From contig NZ_CP035282.1 of the NCBI RefSeq assembly GCF_004103715.1, forward strand, positions 2,966,673 through 3,030,672: 64,000 nt of DNA, given 5' to 3'. This document shows positions 20,905 through 31,770 of the stretch, piece by piece. Both the position numbers and the translations under genes were made by a program. The notes beneath the pieces were generated by a model. That model was not told where the DNA came from and ran no database searches. It saw only the letters and a list, made by a program, of their open reading frames with translations. The stretch is from Acidilutibacter cellobiosedens (GTDB taxonomy: Bacteria; Bacillota; Clostridia; Tissierellales; Acidilutibacteraceae). The stretch's first letter is position 1. Each line of letters starts with the position of its first letter.

Positions 20905-21318
20905 TTATTTTTTGGGCTTTTTAGCTCCATACTTGGATCTGCCCTGCATTCTTTTATCCACTCCGGCTGTATCCAACGTTCCTCTTACAATATGGTACCT
21001 AACTCCAGGTAAATCCTTAACTCTTCCACCTCTTACAAGAACAACACTATGCTCCTGTAAATTATGACCTATTCCCGGAATATAAGCTGTTACTTCAATA
21101 CCATTTATAAGTCTTACTCTGGCAACCTTTCTCAATGCTGAGTTAGGCTTCTTAGGAGTAACCGTTTTAACAGCAGTGCAAACTCCTCTTCTTTGAGGCG
21201 AATTAACTACATTTGTTCTTTTATTTAAAGAATTGAAATTTACACTTAGCGCAGGAGATTTTGATTTATATTTAACATCTTCTCTGCCCTTTCTTATAAG
21301 TTGATTTATCGTAGGCAT
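20905..21318 (-). CDS. rpsL: 30S ribosomal protein S12
   Basis: 137 residues. Starts [20 protein letters not shown]; decoding-centre segments [17 protein letters not shown] and [20 protein letters not shown] then [10 protein letters not shown]. The lysines whose change gives streptomycin resistance are unmodified in sequence. It lies between the L7Ae-like gene and rpsG. Confidence 0.99.
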   Translation of the reverse strand: MPTINQLIRKGREDVKYKSKSPALSVNFNSLNKRTNVVNSPQRRGVCTAVKTVTPKKPNSALRKVARVRLINGIEVTAYIPGIGHNLQEHSVVLVRGGRVKDLPGVRYHIVRGTLDTAGVDKRMQGRSKYGAKKPKK

Positions 21319-21343
21319 ATGAACACCTCCTTTTAATTAGAAT

Positions 21344-21586
21344 CTATTTAAGTAACGCAGCAACTGCTGCATTAACATCAATATTACATATTTCTCCTAA
21401 TTCTTTCATTGTATCTATATAAACAATGTCTATTTGCTTTTCTTTGCATAATATTTCTACAGGACTTGTTACTCTTTGTTCTGCATCTTTCGCAATATAT
21501 ACAGTTTGAACTTTATCAGAATTTAAAGCTCTTTTAACTTGTTTTATTCCTACAATTCTTTTATTCTGATTTAAATTCGCTGCCAT
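21344..21586 (-). CDS. L7Ae/L30e-family ribosomal-like protein (YbxF type)
   Basis: 80 residues starting MAANLNQNKRIVGIKQVKRA, with AGGAGG just before this ATG; a seven-codon extension is rejected. It has the L7Ae fold signature: KRALNSDKVQTVYIAKDAEQ then RVTSPVEILCKEKQIDIVYI. B. subtilis YbxF at the same locus (rpoC-ybxF-rpsL) binds kink-turn RNA. The cellular role is not settled. It may be part of the str operon. Confidence 0.9.
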   Translation of the reverse strand: MAANLNQNKRIVGIKQVKRALNSDKVQTVYIAKDAEQRVTSPVEILCKEKQIDIVYIDTMKELGEICNIDVNAAVAALLK

Positions 21587-21610
21587 AATATTCCTCCTTT
21601 TAAACATCTT

Positions 21611-21642
21611 AAAGATTATGTGGATAAATCCACATAATCTTT
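21611..21642 (-). other. Long hairpin between rpoC and the L7Ae-like gene
   Basis: A 15-bp inverted repeat, AAAGATTATGTGGAT and ATCCACATAATCTTT, separated by 2 nt, in the 102-bp gap. On the minus strand it is not followed by a T-run, so it is more likely an mRNA processing or stability element than a terminator. Confidence 0.6.
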
Positions 21643-21688
21643 AATGTAAAAGAATTCATCTTAAATTTAACACTAATACATTTTACCA

Positions 21689-24600
21689 TCAGTTAGTTTG
21701 GCTGTCAACAATATTTTCATCCACCATATTTTCATTTGTATTCGGAGATTCATCTACTTTCTCTTCAGTAGGTACTATCTCAATTTCTTTATACCTCTTC
21801 ATTCCAGTTCCTGCCGGTATCAATTTCCCTATTATTACATTCTCCTTAAGCCCTATGAGATGATCCTCTTTTCCTTTTATTGCAGCATCTGTTAGAACTC
21901 TTGTGGTCTCTTGGAAACTTGCAGCCGATAGGAAAGAATCCGTTGCCAATGAAGCTTTTGTGATTCCAAGTAAAGCTCGTTTTCCTGTGGCGGGTTTGCC
22001 TCCAAATTTCTCAGTATCATTATTGCTATTTTCAAATTCATGAATATTAACAAGACTTCCCGGTAACATATCCGTATCTCCTGAATCCTCAACTTTTACC
22101 TTATTAAGCATCTGCCTTACTATTATTTCAATATGCTTATCATTTATATCAACACCTTGAAGTCTGTATACTCTTTGAACTTCCTTTACCAGATAGTTTT
22201 CAACTCCCACAACTCCTTTTATTTTCAATATGTCATGAGGATTTAAACTTCCTTCTGTAATTTCATCTCCTGCCTCTAAGAAATCTCCCGTTCTTACCTT
22301 AAGCCTGGAACCATAAGGTATACTGTAAGCTTTGGTTGTGCCATCCTTGGATGTTACCACTGCTTCCTTTTTCTTCTTTGTTTCATTTATTGTTACCTCT
22401 CCGGATATCTCCGAAATTTGAGCTAATCCTTTCGGCTTTCTCGCCTCAAATAATTCTTCGACCCTTGGGAGACCTTGTGTAATATCTGCACCAGCAACTC
22501 CTCCCGTATGGAAAGTACGCATAGTAAGTTGGGTACCAGGCTCTCCTATAGACTGAGCCGCAACTATTCCTACGGATTCTCCGATATTCACCTCATTACC
22601 TGTGGCAAGGTTTCTTCCATAACATTTAGCACAAACTCCGTGACGTGTTTTACAACTGAGGACGGATCTTATTTTTACTTCTTCTAAACCACAATCTTGT
22701 ATTTTTTTCGCTGTACTTTCACTTATCATTTCATCTTTGCTTACTATTAGTTCTTTTGTAACGGGATCTAAGATATCTTCAAAGGAATATCTGCCAGTTA
22801 TTCTGTCCTTAAGGTCTTCAATAACTTCCTTTCCATCCTTGAAGGCTTTAGCTATTATATATTGATCTGTGCCGCAATCTTCCTCTCTTACTATAACGTC
22901 TTGGCTTACATCTACAAGTCTCCTTGTCAGATATCCAGAATCCGCAGTTCTAAGAGCTGTATCTGCCAATCCCTTTCTGGAACCATGGGTAGAAATAAAG
23001 AATTCCAACACACTGAGGCCCTCTCTAAAATTAGCCTTAATAGGTATCTCCACAGTTTTACCTGAAGCACTGGCCATAAGTCCTCTCATTCCCGCTAACT
23101 GTCTTATTTGATTTTTGCTTCCTCTTGCTCCTGAGTGAGCCATTATAAATATGTTATTCATTCTGTCCATACCATTCATTAATGCATCCGTTACGTCTTC
23201 TGTAGTTTTATTCCATACTTCTATTACCTTCTCATATCTTTCTTCTTCAGAAATAAGTCCTCTCCTATAGGATTTCTCAAGCTTATCTACTTCGGCTTCT
23301 GCTTTAGCAATTAATTCTTCCTTTTCCTTTGGCACTACTACGTCATCCATACCTACGCTAATAGCTCCTATAGTAGAATAATGAAAACCTACAGATTTTA
23401 TATGATCAAGGACCGTTGCGGTAACACTGTTTCCATGTTTTTCATAACATTTTTCAATAATACTGCCCAGTTTTTTCTTATCTACCAAAGTATCTAACTC
23501 CAAAGAATATTTATCCTTTGTCCTGTCTACGAAACCTAAATCTTGAGGTATGTGTTCATTAAATATGAACCTTCCTACGGTACTCTCTACTAATTTGCCT
23601 CTTTTATCTTCATCATTCAATCTCATTCTTACCTTAACTACAGCATGGATTCCCACATCTTTATTGAAATAAGCATGAATCATTTCATCATAATCTTTAA
23701 AGATTTTTCCTGTCCCTTTTTCTCCAGGGTTATCTACTGTCAAATAATAACTTCCAAGAACCATGTCCTGAGTAGGAATAGTTATAGGCTTACCATCTTT
23801 AGGAGCCAATATATTATTCACAGAAAGCATAAGAAGTCTTGCTTCTGCTTGAGCCTCTGTCGACAGCGGAACATGGACTGCCATTTGATCTCCGTCAAAA
23901 TCAGCATTATATGGTGTACATGCTAAAGGATGTAATTTAATAGCTTTTCCTTCCACGAGAACAGGTTCAAAAGCCTGAATTCCAAGCCTATGAAGAGTAG
24001 GAGCACGATTTAACAATACCGGATGATCTTTTATAACTGCATCCAATACATCCCATACTGCCGGTTTAACTCTTTCAACCATTCTTTTGGCACTTTTAAT
24101 ATTGTGAGCATATCCCTGCTCTACAAGTTCTTTCATAACAAAAGGTTTAAACAACTCTAAAGCCATTTTCTTGGGAAGTCCGCATTGATAGAATTTTAAT
24201 TCAGGCCCTACCACTATAACGCTTCTTCCTGAATAATCCACTCGTTTGCCTAAAAGGTTTTGTCTAAATCTTCCCTGTTTTCCTTTAAGCATATCCGAAA
24301 GGGACTTAAGAGGCCTGTTCCCAGGACCCGTTACCGGCCTTCCTCTTCTGCCATTATCAATTAAAGCATCGACTGCCTCTTGAAGCATTCTCTTTTCATT
24401 TCTTACTATAATATCGGGTGCACCCAAATCAAGAAGTCTTTTAAGCCTATTATTTCTGTTTATAACTCTTCTATACAAATCGTTTAAATCTGATGTTGCA
24501 AATCTTCCTCCGTCCAACTGAACCATCGGTCTCAAATCCGGAGGAATAACAGGTACAGCCTCAAGTATCATCCATTCAGGTCTGTTCCCTGATTTTCTAA

Positions 24601-25246
24601 AAGCCTCTACCACTTCCAGTCTCCTTATTATTCTGATTCTTTTTTGACCGGTAGCATCTTTAAGTTGAATTTTTAGCTCCTTAGATTCTTTATCCAAATC
24701 GATCTTCGAAAGAAGTTCTTCAATAGCTTCAGCTCCCATTAAAGCTTTAAATCTATTGCCATATTTCTCAAGAGCTTCTCTATATTCCACTTCTGTCAGC
24801 AATTGTTTTTCTGACAATGAAGTATCCCCCGGATTTACAACAATATATGCTGCAAAATATAGAACTTTTTCAAGAGCTCGCGGCGACATATCCAACATAA
24901 GCCCCATTCGGCTCGGAATCCCTTTAAAATACCAGATATGAGATACAGGAGCCGCCAGTTCAATATGTCCCATTCTTTCTCTTCTAACCTTTGATTTAGT
25001 TACTTCAACTCCACATCTGTCACAAACAACGCCTTTGTATCTTACTCTCTTATATTTACCGCAGTGACATTCCCAATCCTTTGTAGGACCAAATATCTTT
25101 TCACAAAACAGTCCTTCCTTTTCGGGTTTTAAAGTTCTGTAATTGATTGTCTCAGGCTTTTTAACCTCTCCCTTTGACCACTGTCTGATTTTATCCGGAG
25201 AAGCAAGACCAATTCTAATTGAGTCAAAATTATTTAATTCAAACAA
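21689..25246 (-). CDS. rpoC: RNA polymerase beta' subunit
   Basis: 1185 residues. The N-terminal zinc ribbon has [20 protein letters not shown]; the catalytic [14 protein letters not shown] with three Asp; the second zinc site has four Cys ending [17 protein letters not shown]; and the trigger-loop region [19 protein letters not shown]. No lineage-specific insertion is evident. It lies 63 bp after rpoB. The C-terminal tail is short and acidic. Confidence 0.99.
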   Translation of the reverse strand: MFELNNFDSIRIGLASPDKIRQWSKGEVKKPETINYRTLKPEKEGLFCEKIFGPTKDWECHCGKYKRVRYKGVVCDRCGVEVTKSKVRRERMGHIELAAPVSHIWYFKGIPSRMGLMLDMSPRALEKVLYFAAYIVVNPGDTSLSEKQLLTEVEYREALEKYGNRFKALMGAEAIEELLSKIDLDKESKELKIQLKDATGQKRIRIIRRLEVVEAFRKSGNRPEWMILEAVPVIPPDLRPMVQLDGGRFATSDLNDLYRRVINRNNRLKRLLDLGAPDIIVRNEKRMLQEAVDALIDNGRRGRPVTGPGNRPLKSLSDMLKGKQGRFRQNLLGKRVDYSGRSVIVVGPELKFYQCGLPKKMALELFKPFVMKELVEQGYAHNIKSAKRMVERVKPAVWDVLDAVIKDHPVLLNRAPTLHRLGIQAFEPVLVEGKAIKLHPLACTPYNADFDGDQMAVHVPLSTEAQAEARLLMLSVNNILAPKDGKPITIPTQDMVLGSYYLTVDNPGEKGTGKIFKDYDEMIHAYFNKDVGIHAVVKVRMRLNDEDKRGKLVESTVGRFIFNEHIPQDLGFVDRTKDKYSLELDTLVDKKKLGSIIEKCYEKHGNSVTATVLDHIKSVGFHYSTIGAISVGMDDVVVPKEKEELIAKAEAEVDKLEKSYRRGLISEEERYEKVIEVWNKTTEDVTDALMNGMDRMNNIFIMAHSGARGSKNQIRQLAGMRGLMASASGKTVEIPIKANFREGLSVLEFFISTHGSRKGLADTALRTADSGYLTRRLVDVSQDVIVREEDCGTDQYIIAKAFKDGKEVIEDLKDRITGRYSFEDILDPVTKELIVSKDEMISESTAKKIQDCGLEEVKIRSVLSCKTRHGVCAKCYGRNLATGNEVNIGESVGIVAAQSIGEPGTQLTMRTFHTGGVAGADITQGLPRVEELFEARKPKGLAQISEISGEVTINETKKKKEAVVTSKDGTTKAYSIPYGSRLKVRTGDFLEAGDEITEGSLNPHDILKIKGVVGVENYLVKEVQRVYRLQGVDINDKHIEIIVRQMLNKVKVEDSGDTDMLPGSLVNIHEFENSNNDTEKFGGKPATGKRALLGITKASLATDSFLSAASFQETTRVLTDAAIKGKEDHLIGLKENVIIGKLIPAGTGMKRYKEIEIVPTEEKVDESPNTNENMVDENIVDSQTN

Positions 25247-25309
25247 GGAGCGATCTCTCCTTTCTATAATAAAGTTTAAAACTTTATATAAATTAATATA
25301 ATTGATAAA

Positions 25310-28300
25310 TTATATATTATTGTCATCATCAAAATCTAAAGAATAATCTTCATCATCGTCAAAATCCTCATCTTGTTCTTCTTCATCCTTAGCTATTTTA
25401 TCATCTTCAGTTACTTTATTTTCATCAATATCTTCTCCTATTAAATCCAAATCTTCTACATCATCATCTGTTGATTCCTTTATCTCTATCTCTTTATCTT
25501 CCTCAGTCAACACCTTTACATCTAAAGCTAAGCTTTGTAATTCTTTAATTAACACTTTAAAAGATTCAGGAACACCAGGTTCCGGAATATTTTCTCCTTT
25601 AACTATTGATTCATAAGTCTTGACACGCCCTACTACATCATCCGATTTTACAGTGAGTATTTCCTGCAAAGTATGAGATGCTCCGTAAGCTTCCAGTGCC
25701 CAAACTTCCATTTCTCCAAATCTTTGGCCTCCAAACTGAGCTTTTCCTCCAAGAGGTTGCTGTGTCACTAAAGAATAAGGTCCGGTAGATCTTGCATGAA
25801 TTTTATCATCAACAAGATGATGAAGTTTAAGCATATACATATAACCTACTGTTACGGGATTGTTAAAATATTCACCGGTTCTTCCATCTCTTAATAAAAT
25901 CTTCCCATTTTCAGGATAACCGGCTTTTACTAAAGCATCTATTATATCCTGCTCATTAGCTCCGTCAAAAACCGGAGTTGCTACCTTCCAGCCAAGTTTT
26001 TTAGCTGCAAGTCCCAGATGAACTTCCAGTACTTGCCCCAAATTCATACGAGAAGGAACTCCTAACGGATTAAGAACCACTTCAATAGGTGTACCATCGG
26101 GGAGATAAGGCATATCCTCTTCAGGAAGTATTCTTGAAATAACACCTTTATTTCCGTGTCTTCCACACATTTTATCTCCAACATTTATCTTTCTCTTTGT
26201 AGATATATAAACTCTAACCATTTGGTTTACTCCCGGAGATAGCTCATCGCCATTTTCTCTGGTAAATATTTTAACATCTAATATTATTCCTGTTTCACCA
26301 TGAGGTACTCTTAAGGAAGTATCTCTGACTTCTCTTGCCTTTTCTCCAAATATTGCTCTAAGAAGTCTTTCTTCGGCCGTTAACTCCGTTTCACCCTTAG
26401 GGGTTACTTTCCCCACTAATATATCTCCCGACTTAACTTCCGCTCCTATTCGGATTACTCCCCTTTCATCCAAATCCTTAAGCATATCTTCTCCAACATT
26501 TGGAATATCTCTTGTTATCTCTTCAGGACCAAGTTTTGTATCTCTTGCCTCTGTCTCATATTCTTCTATATGAATTGAGGTAAGAATGTCTTCCTTAACT
26601 AACTTTTCACTTACAAGAACGGCATCCTCATAGTTATATCCTTCCCACGTCATAAAAGCAACAAGAAGATTTTTTCCTAAAGCGATTTCGCCATTATCAG
26701 TACTTGGGCCATCAGCTATTACCTGACCTTTTCCTATCCTTTCATCCTGACAAACTATAGGTCGTTGATTAATACACGTCCCCTGATTAGAACGTTTAAA
26801 CTTCAACAGCTTATATCTGTCGACCTGGCCATCTTCGTCTCTTTTAATCAAAATTTCGTCTGAACTCGCCTTCGTGACAACACCTTTATGGCGAGCAATT
26901 GATACTACTCCGGAATCTCTTGCTGCCTTATATTCAATTCCCGTTCCTATTATAGGTGATTCGGTTTTTAATAGCGGAACAGCCTGACGCTGCATGTTCG
27001 CTCCCATCAGAGCCCTATTTGCATCATCATTTTCCAGGAAAGGAATCATGGCAGTTCCTACCGATACAATTTGCTTAGGAGATACATCCATGAAGTTTAC
27101 TTCACTACTTGGAAATATATCAATAACACCCATTTTGCCTCTGGCTATTACCCTCTTATTTACAAATCTGCCTTCTTCATCTAAAACTTCATTTGACTGA
27201 GCAATTATATATTCATCTTCTTCATCAGCGGTTAAATAAACTATTTCATCAGTAACTACTCCTCTTTTACTGTCCACTTTTCTGTAAGGAGCTTCTATAA
27301 AACCATATTCATTAATTCTGGCATAAGTAGTTAAAGATGTAATAAGTCCTATGTTAGGTCCTTCTGGAGTTTCTATAGGACACATTCTCCCATAATGAGA
27401 ATGATGAACATCTCTTACTTCAAATCCCGCTCTGTCCCTGCTAAGACCTCCCGGCCCTAATGCAGACATTCGCCTCTTATGAGTTAATTCCGCTAAAGGA
27501 TTAGTTTGGTCCATGAACTGGGATAATTGACTGCTTCCAAAAAACTCTTTAATCGAAGCTACTACGGGCCTTATATTGATTAACGCCTGAGGCGTGGCTA
27601 CATCTATATCTTGTATAGTCATTCTTTCTCTAACTACTCTTTCCATTCTGGAAAGCCCAATTCTAAACTGATTCTGAAGCAGCTCTCCAACGGAACGAAG
27701 TCTTCTATTGCCTAAATGGTCAATATCGTCAGTATTTCCTATTCCAAAGAATAAATTAAATTCATAACTTATACTTGCCAGTATGTCGTCAAAAGTAATA
27801 TGTTTTGGGGAAAGCTCTCTGTGTTTCTCCTCCATTGCCTGTTTCAATTCTGTAGGATCTTTATAATTATTCATAAGTTCTTTCATTGTGGTATAATGAA
27901 TTTTTCCTTTTAATCCAATATCATCAGTACTAAAGGGTAAATTAAATGCTTTTATATCTACAAAATTATTTCCCAAAACTCTTACCGGTCTTTCATCTTC
28001 GCTCATTATATCTACTTTATTTATTCCTCGGTTTTCTATCTCAATTGCTTTTTCCCTGTTAATCATTTCGCCTCTTCCGACGACTATTTCTCCCGTTTGA
28101 AAATCTATAACATTTTCAAAGGCTTTTCTTCCTGCAATACGATTGCGAAGAGCTAACTTTTTATTAAATTTATATCTTCCCACTTTGGCCAAGTCATATC
28201 TTTTGGAATCGAAAAACAAGTTGTTCAGCAATGTACTGGCACTTTCAACTGTCGGAGGTTCTCCCGGTCTTAACTTCTTATATATTTCTATTAATGCTTC

Positions 28301-28987
28301 TTCTTCAGATTTAGTATTATCCTTTTCAATTGTTCTCAAAACCTGTTCGGTTTCTCCAAGATATTCAATTATTTCCACATTGCTGTTAATCCCTAAAGCT
28401 CTTAAAAAAGTAGTAATAGGGAGCTTTCTCGTTCTATCAATTCTAACATATATAACGTCATTAGAATCTGTCTCATACTCAAGCCACGCTCCTCTGTTAG
28501 GTATAACAGTAGATGAATAAAGTTTTTTCCCTACTTTATCAAATTCATCTGCAAAATAAACTCCCGGAGATCTTACCAACTGACTAACTACAACTCTCTC
28601 GGCTCCATTAATAATAAACGTACCTTTTTCCGTCATCAACGGAAATTCACCCATGAATACTTCTTGTTCTTTAACTTCTCCTGTTTCTTTATTTATAAGC
28701 CTAACTTTTACTTTTAAAGGTATAGAATAATTTACATCCCTCTCTCTTGCTTCCTCTTCACTGTACTTAGGTTCTTCATCCATATCATAATCTACAAATT
28801 CAAGTATTAAATTACCTGTATAGTCCTGTATCGGAGAAATGTCCTCAAATACTTCCTTCAGCCCCTCTTTTAAAAACCACTCATAGGAGCTTCTTTGAAC
28901 CTCAATCAAATCTGGCAGTTCTAATACTTCCTTAATTCTTGAATAACTCATTCTTTCACACTTACCATATGTAACAGGACTTACCAT
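25310..28987 (-). CDS. rpoB: RNA polymerase beta subunit
   Basis: 1225 residues starting [20 protein letters not shown] with AAGGGGTG upstream; a 12-codon extension lacks a ribosome site. The rifampicin pocket reads [20 protein letters not shown] then [11 protein letters not shown], with the usual Asp, His and Ser, so it looks wild type. The C-terminus is long and very acidic (about 55 residues dominated by Asp and Glu), a feature of some Clostridia. It has its own promoter, separate from rplJ-rplL. Confidence 0.99.
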   Translation of the reverse strand: MVSPVTYGKCERMSYSRIKEVLELPDLIEVQRSSYEWFLKEGLKEVFEDISPIQDYTGNLILEFVDYDMDEEPKYSEEEARERDVNYSIPLKVKVRLINKETGEVKEQEVFMGEFPLMTEKGTFIINGAERVVVSQLVRSPGVYFADEFDKVGKKLYSSTVIPNRGAWLEYETDSNDVIYVRIDRTRKLPITTFLRALGINSNVEIIEYLGETEQVLRTIEKDNTKSEEEALIEIYKKLRPGEPPTVESASTLLNNLFFDSKRYDLAKVGRYKFNKKLALRNRIAGRKAFENVIDFQTGEIVVGRGEMINREKAIEIENRGINKVDIMSEDERPVRVLGNNFVDIKAFNLPFSTDDIGLKGKIHYTTMKELMNNYKDPTELKQAMEEKHRELSPKHITFDDILASISYEFNLFFGIGNTDDIDHLGNRRLRSVGELLQNQFRIGLSRMERVVRERMTIQDIDVATPQALINIRPVVASIKEFFGSSQLSQFMDQTNPLAELTHKRRMSALGPGGLSRDRAGFEVRDVHHSHYGRMCPIETPEGPNIGLITSLTTYARINEYGFIEAPYRKVDSKRGVVTDEIVYLTADEEDEYIIAQSNEVLDEEGRFVNKRVIARGKMGVIDIFPSSEVNFMDVSPKQIVSVGTAMIPFLENDDANRALMGANMQRQAVPLLKTESPIIGTGIEYKAARDSGVVSIARHKGVVTKASSDEILIKRDEDGQVDRYKLLKFKRSNQGTCINQRPIVCQDERIGKGQVIADGPSTDNGEIALGKNLLVAFMTWEGYNYEDAVLVSEKLVKEDILTSIHIEEYETEARDTKLGPEEITRDIPNVGEDMLKDLDERGVIRIGAEVKSGDILVGKVTPKGETELTAEERLLRAIFGEKAREVRDTSLRVPHGETGIILDVKIFTRENGDELSPGVNQMVRVYISTKRKINVGDKMCGRHGNKGVISRILPEEDMPYLPDGTPIEVVLNPLGVPSRMNLGQVLEVHLGLAAKKLGWKVATPVFDGANEQDIIDALVKAGYPENGKILLRDGRTGEYFNNPVTVGYMYMLKLHHLVDDKIHARSTGPYSLVTQQPLGGKAQFGGQRFGEMEVWALEAYGASHTLQEILTVKSDDVVGRVKTYESIVKGENIPEPGVPESFKVLIKELQSLALDVKVLTEEDKEIEIKESTDDDVEDLDLIGEDIDENKVTEDDKIAKDEEEQDEDFDDDEDYSLDFDDDNNI

Positions 28988-29128
28988 TAAATTTTCACCC
29001 CTTATTAAAACTAAAATAGCCAAAAGTATTGGTTACTTTTGGTAATCTGTGTTGAGAGTATATCTATTATAGTATTGACAAGTGCGTAATTATTTATACA
29101 ACCTATTTATTTTTTCGACTATTATGCA
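28988..29128 (-). promoter_or_regulatory. rpoB leader with hairpin
   Basis: About 140 nt of 5' untranslated RNA. On the minus strand CCAAAAGTA pairs with TACTTTTGG around a 5-nt loop (29020-29042), some 30 nt upstream of the rpoB start. It has no U-run directly after it, so its role is unclear; it may control rpoB translation or stability. Confidence 0.45.
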
Positions 29129-29135
29129 TCTTTTT

Positions 29136-29164
29136 ATATTACCACTATTAAGTAAAGATGTCAA
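29136..29164 (-). promoter_or_regulatory. Promoter of rpoB-rpoC
   Basis: Minus strand: -35 TTGACA (29159-29164), 17-nt spacer, -10 TAATAT (29136-29141). It lies downstream of a repeat and a palindromic terminator that follow rplL, so rpoBC can be transcribed on its own. Confidence 0.85.
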
Positions 29165-29192
29165 GTTGATTTATTCAATATTTTTGAACAAT

Positions 29193-29299
29193 AAAAAAGG
29201 CTTCTATATAAGCATTAATATATTTAGAAAGCCTTTTTTAAACTCATTTAACGGAAAATATACACTAAGGTATATATGATTCCCCTATGGGTTATAAAA
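29193..29299 (+). repeat. Dispersed repeat family, copy A (full length)
   Basis: Full-length member of a family with copies near 41.1, 47.8, 50.4, 55.2, 58.7 and 63.5 kb. The plus-strand left half is a hairpin AAAAAAGGCTTCTATATA ... AGAAAGCCTTTTTT; the right half runs from AAACTCATTT to CTATGGGTTATAAAA. It lies in the rplL-rpoB gap. The left hairpin has U-runs on both strands and can itself act as a terminator. Confidence 0.8.
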
Positions 29300-29325
29300 G
29301 AACTCTCAATATTGAGAGTTCTTTT
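29296..29325 (-). terminator. Perfect palindromic terminator after rplL
   Basis: A 30-nt perfect palindrome (each arm AAAAGAACTCTCAAT or its complement) 11 nt after the rplL stop, ending in TTTT on both strands. A terminator or attenuator between L7/L12 and RNA polymerase genes is known in E. coli; here it is followed by a separate rpoB promoter. Its U-tract joins the end of repeat copy A. Confidence 0.85.
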
Positions 29326-29335
29326 ATATAATAAT

Positions 29336-29719
29336 TTATTTTAACTCTACCGTAGCTCCTACTTCTTCTAACTTGGTCTTAATTTGTTCAGCCTCATCCT
29401 TCGCTACTCCTTCTTTAACCGGCTTTGGAGCACCATCTACCAAGTCCTTAGCTTCTTTTAATCCCAATCCAGTAATTTCTCTTACAACTTTTATAACTTT
29501 AATCTTTTGTGCTCCTATTTCGGAAAGAATTACATCAAATTCCGTCTTTTCTTCTGCTGCCGGAGCTGCTCCTCCTGCTGCCGGTGCGGCTGCAACTGCT
29601 ACCGGTGCGGCTGCACTTACTCCAAACTCCTCTTCCAATGCTTTAACTAATTCTGATAATTCTAAAACCGTAAGGTTTTTAACTTCCTCAATTAAATTTG
29701 ATACTTTTTCACTTGCCAT
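29336..29719 (-). CDS. rplL: 50S ribosomal protein L7/L12
   Basis: 127 residues. The N-terminal dimerisation domain is followed by an Ala/Pro hinge around residues 36-56 ([20 protein letters not shown]) and the C-terminal factor-binding domain with [20 protein letters not shown]. It forms the stalk that recruits EF-Tu and EF-G, bound through L10. It lies 36 bp after rplJ. Confidence 0.99.
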   Translation of the reverse strand: MASEKVSNLIEEVKNLTVLELSELVKALEEEFGVSAAAPVAVAAAPAAGGAAPAAEEKTEFDVILSEIGAQKIKVIKVVREITGLGLKEAKDLVDGAPKPVKEGVAKDEAEQIKTKLEEVGATVELK

Positions 29720-29754
29720 TTATATATTCCCTCCATCATAATTTTTTATTTAAT

Positions 29755-30291
29755 TTATGCACTTTGTTTTTCCTGTTCTTCCTTTATTGCATTTAAAGTA
29801 TATACAAGATTTCTAATATTTCCTTGAAGTACATTAACAAATCCCGTTATCGGAGCGTTAAATCCTCCAAGTACCTTTGAAATAAGTACCTCTTTTGATG
29901 GCAGAGTTGCTAAAGCTTTAATATCATCTGCCCCTATTATTTTGCCATCTAATATTCCGGCTTTTATTTCCAGATTATCATGATCCTTTGCAAAATCTTG
30001 AGTAACTTTTGCCGCCTGAACAGGATCTTCTAAACTGAAAACAACTCCATTAGGTCCATTTAAATATTGGTTAAATTCCTCATACCCTGTATCTTTAAAA
30101 GCAAATTTCATAAGAGTATTTTTATATACCTTATAATCCACTTTAGAGTCTCTGCAATTTTTTCTTAGCTGAGTAATTTCTTCAACATTTAATCCCCTAT
30201 AATTAACTATGACTATACTTTTGGCGTTATTAATTTTCCCTTTTATTTCTTCAACTATCTCTTTTTTCTTTTGAAGTACTTCTTCTTTCAT
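29755..30291 (-). CDS. rplJ: 50S ribosomal protein L10
   Basis: 178 residues starting MKEEVLQKKKEIVEEI, with GAGGAGG 8 nt before the ATG. The rRNA-binding domain has SIVIVNYRGLNVEEITQLRK and YKNTLMKFAF; the C-terminal helix ending KEEQEKQSA carries L7/L12 dimers. It is preceded by an L10-type leader, so the L10-L12 complex probably represses its own synthesis. Confidence 0.98.
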   Translation of the reverse strand: MKEEVLQKKKEIVEEIKGKINNAKSIVIVNYRGLNVEEITQLRKNCRDSKVDYKVYKNTLMKFAFKDTGYEEFNQYLNGPNGVVFSLEDPVQAAKVTQDFAKDHDNLEIKAGILDGKIIGADDIKALATLPSKEVLISKVLGGFNAPITGFVNVLQGNIRNLVYTLNAIKEEQEKQSA

Positions 30292-30319
30292 CTGTCTCAC
30301 CTCCTCAGAATCCGTTAAT

Positions 30320-30437
30320 CTTTAAAATAAAAAGGCCTCTTCGCAGATACGGAAGAGACCCTAATCTCACAGATCAGTTTATCTCACCTCGGTAGGATTT
30401 TTAAACCCATAAGTCCCTACTGTCTACGGCTTAAATA
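30320..30437 (-). promoter_or_regulatory. L10 (rplJL) leader RNA
   Basis: The minus strand carries the known motifs GCCGTAGACAGTAGG and CCTACCGAGGTGAGAT, which pair, followed by a hairpin GGTCTCTTC ... GAAGAGGCC with TTTTTATTTT. This is the established L10 leader of Firmicutes, in which the L10-L12 complex binds the first part and controls the downstream hairpin. Confidence 0.9.
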
Positions 30438-30474
30438 TTACATAATTATTAAGCTATATAAATTAAACAACAAA

Positions 30475-30503
30475 ATTGTATCAATAAGATACATTCCTGT
30501 CAA
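30475..30503 (-). promoter_or_regulatory. Promoter of rplJ-rplL
   Basis: Minus strand: -35 TTGACA (30498-30503), 17-nt spacer, -10 TACAAT (30475-30480). The -35 lies 4 bp after the rplA stop. It drives the L10 leader and rplJL. Confidence 0.85.
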
Positions 30504-30506
30504 TAG

Positions 30507-31205
30507 TTATTCCATAAATTTCTGAGTGTTTAACTTGATTCCAGGACCCATAGTGCTGGAAATAACAATACTTTTTAAATATCTTCCCTTTGATGCGGCA
30601 GGCTTTGCTTTAATAACAGCTTCCATTATAGCATCTAAATTCTCCTTCAACTTTTCATCTCCAAAGGATTTCTTTCCTATAGGAACATGAATAATACTTG
30701 TTTTATCAACTCTGTATTCTACCTTTCCGGCTTTAATCTCCTTCACTGCTTTTTCTATATCAAAAGTTACAGTTCCGGATTTTGGATTAGGCATTAAACC
30801 TTTCGGGCCTAATATCCTTCCTAGCCTTCCTACAACTCCCATCATGTCGGGAGTAGCTACTACCACATCATAGTCAAACCAATTTTCGTTTTGAATTTTA
30901 GCTACAAGTTCTTCTCCTCCAAAAAAGTCCGCTCCTGCTTCTTCTGCTTCTTTTAATTTTTCACCTTTAGCGAAAACTAATACTTTTTTAGTTTTTCCTG
31001 TCCCATGGGGAAGAACTACTGTTCCTCTTACCTGCTGATCAGCATGTCTTGGATCAACTCCCAATTTTATGGAAAGTTCAATGGTTTCATCAAACTTTGC
31101 TTTTGCAGTTTGTTGAACTAATTCTATAGCCTCTTTAGAATCATATAAATTAGTCCTGTCAATTATTTTTAAACTTTCTTGATAATTTTTACCTCTCTTT
31201 GGCAT
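30507..31205 (-). CDS. rplA: 50S ribosomal protein L1
   Basis: 232 residues starting [17 protein letters not shown], with AAGGAGGG before the ATG; a 13-codon extension starts inside an operator-like hairpin and is rejected. Motifs: [40 protein letters not shown] and the end [14 protein letters not shown]1 forms the mobile stalk at the E site and is a translational repressor in many bacteria. Confidence 0.98.
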   Translation of the reverse strand: MPKRGKNYQESLKIIDRTNLYDSKEAIELVQQTAKAKFDETIELSIKLGVDPRHADQQVRGTVVLPHGTGKTKKVLVFAKGEKLKEAEEAGADFFGGEELVAKIQNENWFDYDVVVATPDMMGVVGRLGRILGPKGLMPNPKSGTVTFDIEKAVKEIKAGKVEYRVDKTSIIHVPIGKKSFGDEKLKENLDAIMEAVIKAKPAASKGRYLKSIVISSTMGPGIKLNTQKFME

Positions 31206-31208
31206 AAT

Positions 31209-31246
31209 TTCCCTCCTTGTGGTATTAACGGAATCTCCTCCCACTG
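31209..31246 (-). promoter_or_regulatory. Candidate L1-binding operator before rplA
   Basis: Minus strand CAGTGGGAGGAGATTCCG then TTAATACCACAAGGAGGG. GTGG pairs with CCAC and an inner GGA pairs with TCC just before the ribosome site. The same pattern occurs before rplK, so this may be an L1 mimic of its rRNA site. Confidence 0.65.
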
Positions 31247-31247
31247 T

Positions 31248-31673
31248 TTATTCTTCTACAACTATACCCATACTTCTTGCGGTTCCTGCTACCATACTCA
31301 TTGCAGTTTCAATACTTCCTGCATTTAAATCAGGCATTTTAATTTCAGCGATTTCTTTTACTTTAGCCTTGGAAATCTTAGAAACTTTCTTTTTATTTGG
31401 TTCTCCTGAACCTGATTCAATTCCTACTGCCTTCTTTAATAGTACGGAAACAGGTGGGGTCTTTGTAATAAATGTAAAAGATCTATCTTGGTAAACCGTT
31501 AGAACAACCGGAATTATCATTCCTACTTGATCTGCAGTTCTTGCATTAAACTCTTTAGTGAAAGCCATTATATTCACACCATGAGGTCCTAATGCTGTAC
31601 CTACCGGCGGTGCTGGAGTTGCTTTCCCAGCAGGGATCTGAAGTTTCACTATAGCTATGACTTTCTTTGCCAT
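31248..31673 (-). CDS. rplK: 50S ribosomal protein L11
   Basis: 141 residues, exact usual length. Motifs: [38 protein letters not shown] and the C-terminal [13 protein letters not shown]11 binds the GTPase-associated region of 23S rRNA; the proline-rich N-terminal segment needed for thiostrepton binding is intact. It lies between nusG and rplA. Confidence 0.99.
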   Translation of the reverse strand: MAKKVIAIVKLQIPAGKATPAPPVGTALGPHGVNIMAFTKEFNARTADQVGMIIPVVLTVYQDRSFTFITKTPPVSVLLKKAVGIESGSGEPNKKKVSKISKAKVKEIAEIKMPDLNAGSIETAMSMVAGTARSMGIVVEE

Positions 31674-31694
31674 AAATTAACACCTCCTTATTTC

Positions 31695-31728
31695 CTTCGT
31701 GGTTTGTCGGGTAAACCCTCCCACTGTT
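31695..31728 (-). promoter_or_regulatory. Candidate L1-binding operator before rplK
   Basis: Minus strand CAGTGGGAGGGTTTACCCG then ACAAACCACGAAGG. GTGG/CCAC form the outer stem and GGG/CCC the inner. It shares CAGTGGGAGG and CCAC-AAGGA with the element before rplA. A weak terminator-like hairpin AAAAGCT-ATTA-AGCTTTTTT lies just upstream (31741-31762). Confidence 0.65.
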
Positions 31729-31770
31729 ATATATCTATCTAAAAAAGCTTAATAGCTTTTATAAGCAATT

